Assembly: GCA_011049295.1 (NCBI GenBank)
Contig: DSCA01000058.1
Coordinates: 1 to 6,634 of the forward strand
Direction: 5' to 3'
DNA: 6,634 bases
DNA from: Thermoplasmatales archaeon
Lineage (GTDB): Archaea; Thermoplasmatota; E2; UBA202; DSCA01
The notes under the pieces are model-generated. The model searched no databases, was not told the origin of the DNA, and saw only the letters and a list, made by a program, of their open reading frames with translations. The position numbers and the translations under genes are program-made. Below, in pieces: positions 5,415 to 6,634 of this stretch; position 1 is the stretch's first letter; each line of letters begins with the position of its first letter.

Positions 5415-6307
5415 ATAAAAGGGGCACCAAAACGAGCGATTACGGTGTATCAAAACGGGAGAACCATGATTCAACGCCATTTTATTCCCAAAAAATTTAT
5501 TCAGGTATAAAAAAAGGAAAGAAAGTACCCTACGTGGAGCAGGAGATACCAAAAAAGGTCATAGACACTGTTCGCTGCATGGACAGCAGAGACATGAGTA
5601 TTTTACCTGATTGCAGCATCCATCTAATGGTGACATCACCGCCATATGTGGCAGCAAAGGAATACGATGAAAATCTAACCTTGGAAGAATACAGGAAACT
5701 ATTAAAAGAGGTGTTCAGCGAAACATATCGAAAATTGGTACCTGGGGGGCGAGCCTGCGTTAACATTGCAAATTTGGGCCGATCACCGTACATCCCCTTG
5801 CATTCATTTATCATACAGGACATGCTGGATATTGGATATCTCATGCGGGGGGAAATAATATGGAATAAAGATGCCAGTGCTGGCACATCAACAGCATGGG
5901 GAAGCTGGCAGTCTGCAAAAAACCCCATCCTGAGAGACGTCCATGAATACATCATGGTTTTCTCTAAACAAACATTTAGCAGGGAGAACAATCAGCGAGA
6001 GGACACCATATCAAAAGATGAATTTTTAGAGTACACAAAAAGCATATGGTCGTTTCCGACAGAATCAGCCAAACAGGTGGGGCATCCTGCTCCTTTTCCG
6101 GTGGAATTGCCCTACAGATTGATTCAATTATACACATTTGAGGGAGATGTAGTACTGGACCCATTTTGTGGGAGTGGGACAGTGGCCGTAGCGGCTGTTC
6201 AGACCAACAGGCATTTTGTCTGTTTTGATATCGATAGCAACTATGTTAAAAAAGCAAGACAACGGGTGAAAAAGTACCTGTACCAGCAAACGATAGACAA
6301 CTTTTAA
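5411..6307 (+). CDS. Site-specific DNA methyltransferase, beta class (N4-cytosine or N6-adenine)
   Basis: This 298-residue enzyme transfers a methyl group from S-adenosylmethionine to a base in a specific DNA sequence. Motif order is beta class: the catalytic motif IV TSPPY (75-79) comes first and the AdoMet-binding motif I DPFCGSGT (250-257) near the C terminus. SPPY, rather than DPPY, is most typical of N4-cytosine enzymes, but N6-adenine cannot be excluded. Other landmarks are VPGGRACVNIANLGR (110-124), IIWNKDASAG followed by AWGSW (149-166), NPILRDVHEYIMVFSK (171-186) and HPAPFPVELPYRLIQ (225-239). Residues 187-215 are the likeliest target-recognition part. The N-terminal YGVSKRENHDSTPFYSQKIY segment is typical of a widespread prokaryotic subgroup. 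It appears intact. Its stop codon shares bases with the stop of the convergent frame, a layout often seen in restriction-modification pairs. The recognition site cannot be read from sequence. Confidence 0.93.
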   Translation: MNKRGTKTSDYGVSKRENHDSTPFYSQKIYSGIKKGKKVPYVEQEIPKKVIDTVRCMDSRDMSILPDCSIHLMVTSPPYVAAKEYDENLTLEEYRKLLKEVFSETYRKLVPGGRACVNIANLGRSPYIPLHSFIIQDMLDIGYLMRGEIIWNKDASAGTSTAWGSWQSAKNPILRDVHEYIMVFSKQTFSRENNQREDTISKDEFLEYTKSIWSFPTESAKQVGHPAPFPVELPYRLIQLYTFEGDVVLDPFCGSGTVAVAAVQTNRHFVCFDIDSNYVKKARQRVKKYLYQQTIDNF

Positions 6308-6582
6308 GAAATTTTGTCCCTAATCATTTTGGCCATGCGGTCTAAATCATCTTTATTGGTGACATCTACAATTTTATCCACGATATCGCCTTCCGCAAGG
6401 GTACACATACACAACGCGTTGCCGCCAGATGGCTTGTGGCTGGTAACAATAAAAAATAATGCATCCGGCACTGTTCTCTTGGCCTGATAGGCATTAGAAA
6501 TTGCTTTTTTGACCCAACTTTGACAGTAGGGTAAAAATAGTGTTCTTAGTTCAGTTTGTGATTGTGAATGACTACAAGACAA
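6304..6582 (-). CDS. Unrecognised small protein, possibly the C-terminal part of a restriction-enzyme-like gene
   Basis: I do not recognise this 92-residue frame with confidence. It has a natural-looking alpha/beta pattern from about residue 11: ELRTLFLPYCQSWVKKAISN, then a strand DALFFIVTSHKPSGG, a strand ALCMCTL and a charged C-terminal helix (DDLDRMAKMIRDK). The only start before residue 38 is a TTG at 6582, with AGGGA just upstream and a TTTATA-like box (6608-6603) about 25 nt before it. In the same frame two codons further upstream is a TAG (6591-6589), beyond which the frame is open to the window edge (RKRYIVVRLYTPCS). So this may be an independent small gene, or the end of a longer gene cut by a nonsense codon. 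Position, convergent with the methyltransferase and sharing its stop bases, suggests a restriction partner; no nuclease motif is visible. Confidence 0.5.
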   Translation of the reverse strand: MSCSHSQSQTELRTLFLPYCQSWVKKAISNAYQAKRTVPDALFFIVTSHKPSGGNALCMCTLAEGDIVDKIVDVTNKDDLDRMAKMIRDKIS

Positions 6583-6598
6583 ACATCCCTAAGAACAC
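6540..6598. repeat. Interrupted inverted repeat at the 5' end of the convergent frame
   Basis: GTGTTCTTAG (6540-6549) pairs perfectly with CTAAGAACAC (6589-6598), and inside it GTTTGT (6554-6559) pairs with ACAAAC (6579-6584) on exactly the same centre (6569). That gives 16 matched pairs out of the outer 20 positions. It could be a two-part operator, a recombination site or a terminal-repeat relic. It is directly visible; the role is unknown. Confidence 0.55.
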
Positions 6599-6634
6599 GG
6601 AGTATAAAGCCGAACGACAATATATCGTTTCCGA
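6568..6634 (+). CDS. Possible start of a plus-strand gene running off the window
   Basis: An ATG at 6568 opens a frame (MTTRQTSLRTRSIKPNDNI...) to the window end, with a TAAAAATAG box (6532-6540) about 30 nt upstream, the spacing seen at the other starts here. A second plus-strand frame is also open to the edge from 6513 (a GTG at 6540; reads VIVNDYKTNIPKNTEYKAER). Both overlap the 5' end of the minus-strand frame that starts at 6582, so at most one of these readings is likely right. Only about 22 codons are visible. Confidence 0.2.
   Translation, partial: MTTRQTSLRTRSIKPNDNISFP

Noticed and set aside
5530..5991. 153-residue minus-strand open frame
   Set aside because: It is antisense to the methyltransferase core containing TSPPY; no recognisable features.
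1..6634. CRISPR array, tRNA or rRNA genes
   Set aside because: No regularly spaced repeat series and no cloverleaf-type or rRNA-like sequence was seen on reading the window; the only direct repeat is the two-copy promoter element.

Overview
The window looks like archaeal chromosome, most likely euryarchaeal in the broad sense (Thermoplasmatota or Methanomassiliicoccales-like is my weak guess). The main reason is a replication protein A (RPA) locus with a COG3390-type RPA-associated protein. In addition, almost every gene or operon start has an A/T-rich TATA-like box about 25-35 nt upstream and little or no Shine-Dalgarno sequence, as expected for archaeal short-leader or leaderless transcripts. 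I cannot name the species.

Layout. (1) Positions 1-531 are A/T-rich with no well-supported gene. They hold one hydrophobic reading frame (127-441, +) that may be a decayed membrane-protein gene. (2) Positions 532-5044 are G+C-rich core. On the minus strand, RPA (3068-1776) is followed by RPA-associated protein (1779-955), overlapping as ATGA, and then after a 45-bp gap by a small DUF454/YbaN-type membrane protein (909-532) with its own TATA-like box. Divergent from RPA, across a 100-bp intergenic region, is a second OB-fold/zinc-finger ssDNA-binding protein (3169-3828, +). Convergent with it is an MFS transporter (5044-3857, -). (3) From about 5085 to the end the sequence becomes A/T-rich again and carries what looks like an acquired DNA-modification module. 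It has a small AbrB-family regulator (5232-5414) translationally coupled through ATGA to a beta-class N4-cytosine/N6-adenine DNA methyltransferase (5411-6307). A convergent short reading frame (6582-6304, -) shares its stop-codon bases with the methyltransferase stop and may be the remnant or C-terminal part of a partner such as a restriction enzyme.

How the genes work together. The three OB-fold/RPA genes form one functional unit for ssDNA binding in replication and repair. The AbrB-methyltransferase pair looks like a self-regulated modification operon: a 13-bp direct repeat at exactly 24-bp spacing overlaps its promoter and is a natural candidate AbrB operator. The right edge (6540-6598) holds a symmetric interrupted inverted repeat at the 5' end of the convergent frame. 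That frame is closed upstream by an amber codon. This edge is the least explained part of the window.
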